This document shows, piece after piece, positions 63,555 through 64,000 of a stretch of DNA of 64,000 nt (its first letter is position 1; the number at the start of each line of letters is the position of its first letter). A program made the translations under genes and the position numbers. Origin of the DNA: an uncultured Clostridium sp. (GTDB lineage Bacteria; Bacillota; Clostridia; TANB77; CAG-508); contig CANOSM010000007.1 in assembly GCA_947569365.1 (NCBI GenBank), forward strand, positions 1 to 64,000. Reading direction: 5' to 3'. Under the pieces are notes generated by a model that worked only from the letters and a program-made list of their open reading frames with translations, was not told the origin of the DNA and did no database searches.

Positions 63555-64000
63555 TTGAAAGGATGTGATGATATAGATAAAGAATTAAGTGTAGAATATA
63601 AAATAGAGAATATTAAGAATTTAATTTATACCATAAGAGAAAAACAAGTAATGTTAGATAGTGATGTAGCAAAATTATATAACTGTGAAACTAAGTATAT
63701 AAATCGTGTAGTAAAAAGAAATTTTGAAAGATTTCCAGAAGAATTTTGCTTTCAATTAACTGAAAATGAGTTTCAAATTTTAAGGTGCCAATTTGTCACC
63801 TTAAAAAATAATGGGAGAGGGCAACATAGAAAATATTTGCCATATGTATTTACAGAACAAGGAATAGCAATGATTTCAGCATTGTTAAAAAGTGATATAG
63901 CAGTTAATGTTAGTATTCAGATTATGAAAGCATTTATTGAAATGAGAAAATTTATATCTGTAAATGGACAAGTATTTGAAAGACTAACAAATGTTGAATA
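63555..64000 (+). CDS. ORF6N-domain protein, partial at the window edge
   Basis: Open to the edge. LIYTIREKQVMLDSDVAKLY, INRVVKRNFERFPEEFCFQL and YVFTEQGIAMISALLKS are the ORF6N domain, found in phage-type antirepressors. The start is unclear: AAAGGATGTGATG leads to ATG 63568, which stops at once in its own frame, while the ORF6N frame has only TTG 63555 upstream. A small lesion near the start is possible. No CGG lies at that point. Confidence 0.7.
   Translation, partial: MKGCDDIDKELSVEYKIENIKNLIYTIREKQVMLDSDVAKLYNCETKYINRVVKRNFERFPEEFCFQLTENEFQILRCQFVTLKNNGRGQHRKYLPYVFTEQGIAMISALLKSDIAVNVSIQIMKAFIEMRKFISVNGQVFERLTNVE

Noticed and set aside
1..64000. CRISPR array, rRNA or insertion sequence
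   Set aside because: No regularly spaced repeats, rRNA-like stretches or transposase frames with terminal repeats were found.

Overview
The window is very AT-rich, and almost every gene lies on the + strand in short runs with its own AGGAGG-type ribosome binding site. A SigH-type sigma factor, a miaB-mutS neighbourhood, RlmH, a DUF378 protein and rho-independent terminators with U tracts all point to a low-GC Bacillota, probably a gut-associated member of the Clostridia. This placement is inferred. There is no rRNA, CRISPR array or complete mobile element. One tRNA gene, tRNA-Thr(GGT), was found.

Layout. 0-16 kb: a run of small stand-alone enzymes (RBBP9-like hydrolase, queuosine salvage hydrolase, exonuclease III, HD and GNAT proteins, a thymidylate synthase homologue, chorismate mutase-like, RibD/DHFR-like, CofE-like, HAD) with many Nudix hydrolases, plus a DUF3990/DUF3791 cassette. 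16.2-20.5 kb: a histidine-themed operon with two tandem His-codon leader peptides and attenuators, a polar amino-acid ABC transporter, and an ATPase fused in frame to an Xaa-His dipeptidase (PepD). 20.6-32.4 kb: more Nudix, HAD and MazG genes, a JAMM-like protein, a RhuM/Doc-like gene and several decaying genes. 32.5-36.5 kb: an autoregulated XRE-HAD gene, a small unknown gene and a PEP-synthase-like phosphotransferase. 36.6-44.6 kb: nitroreductase, MBL-fold protein, rlmH, a large protease-like protein, slipin, flavoprotein, sigH and the tRNA. 44.6-49.4 kb: a lineage-specific gene pair, a decayed DUF6922 gene, a phosphatase-Nudix-like protein and a small gene behind a pseudoknot-like leader. 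49.4-59.1 kb: core genes ychF, transglutaminase-like, miaB, an HTH protein, mutS, HAD and DUF2000. 59.9-63.4 kb: a GH144-GH3 pair, probably for beta-1,2-glucan. The right edge holds a partial ORF6N gene.

Main discovery. The window contains exactly eight in-frame CGG codons that I could find, and all eight sit at a +1 frameshift inside an otherwise intact gene: GNAT, RibD-like, DUF3990, PEP-synthase-like (twice), MutS, HAD and GH3. In each case the C precedes a glycine codon (CGGA or CGGT), and reading C-GGN as one residue restores the full-length family protein. In the HAD and DUF3990 genes the restored residue is a strongly conserved Gly. No uninterrupted gene uses CGG as Arg, whereas CGA and CGT are used normally. 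This suggests that CGG is an unassigned codon at which ribosomes shift +1 into GGN, or that CGGN is decoded as a quadruplet. Other frame breaks in the window are different in kind: single missing bases, a dinucleotide change and Trp-to-stop changes, mostly in accessory genes and often more than one per gene.
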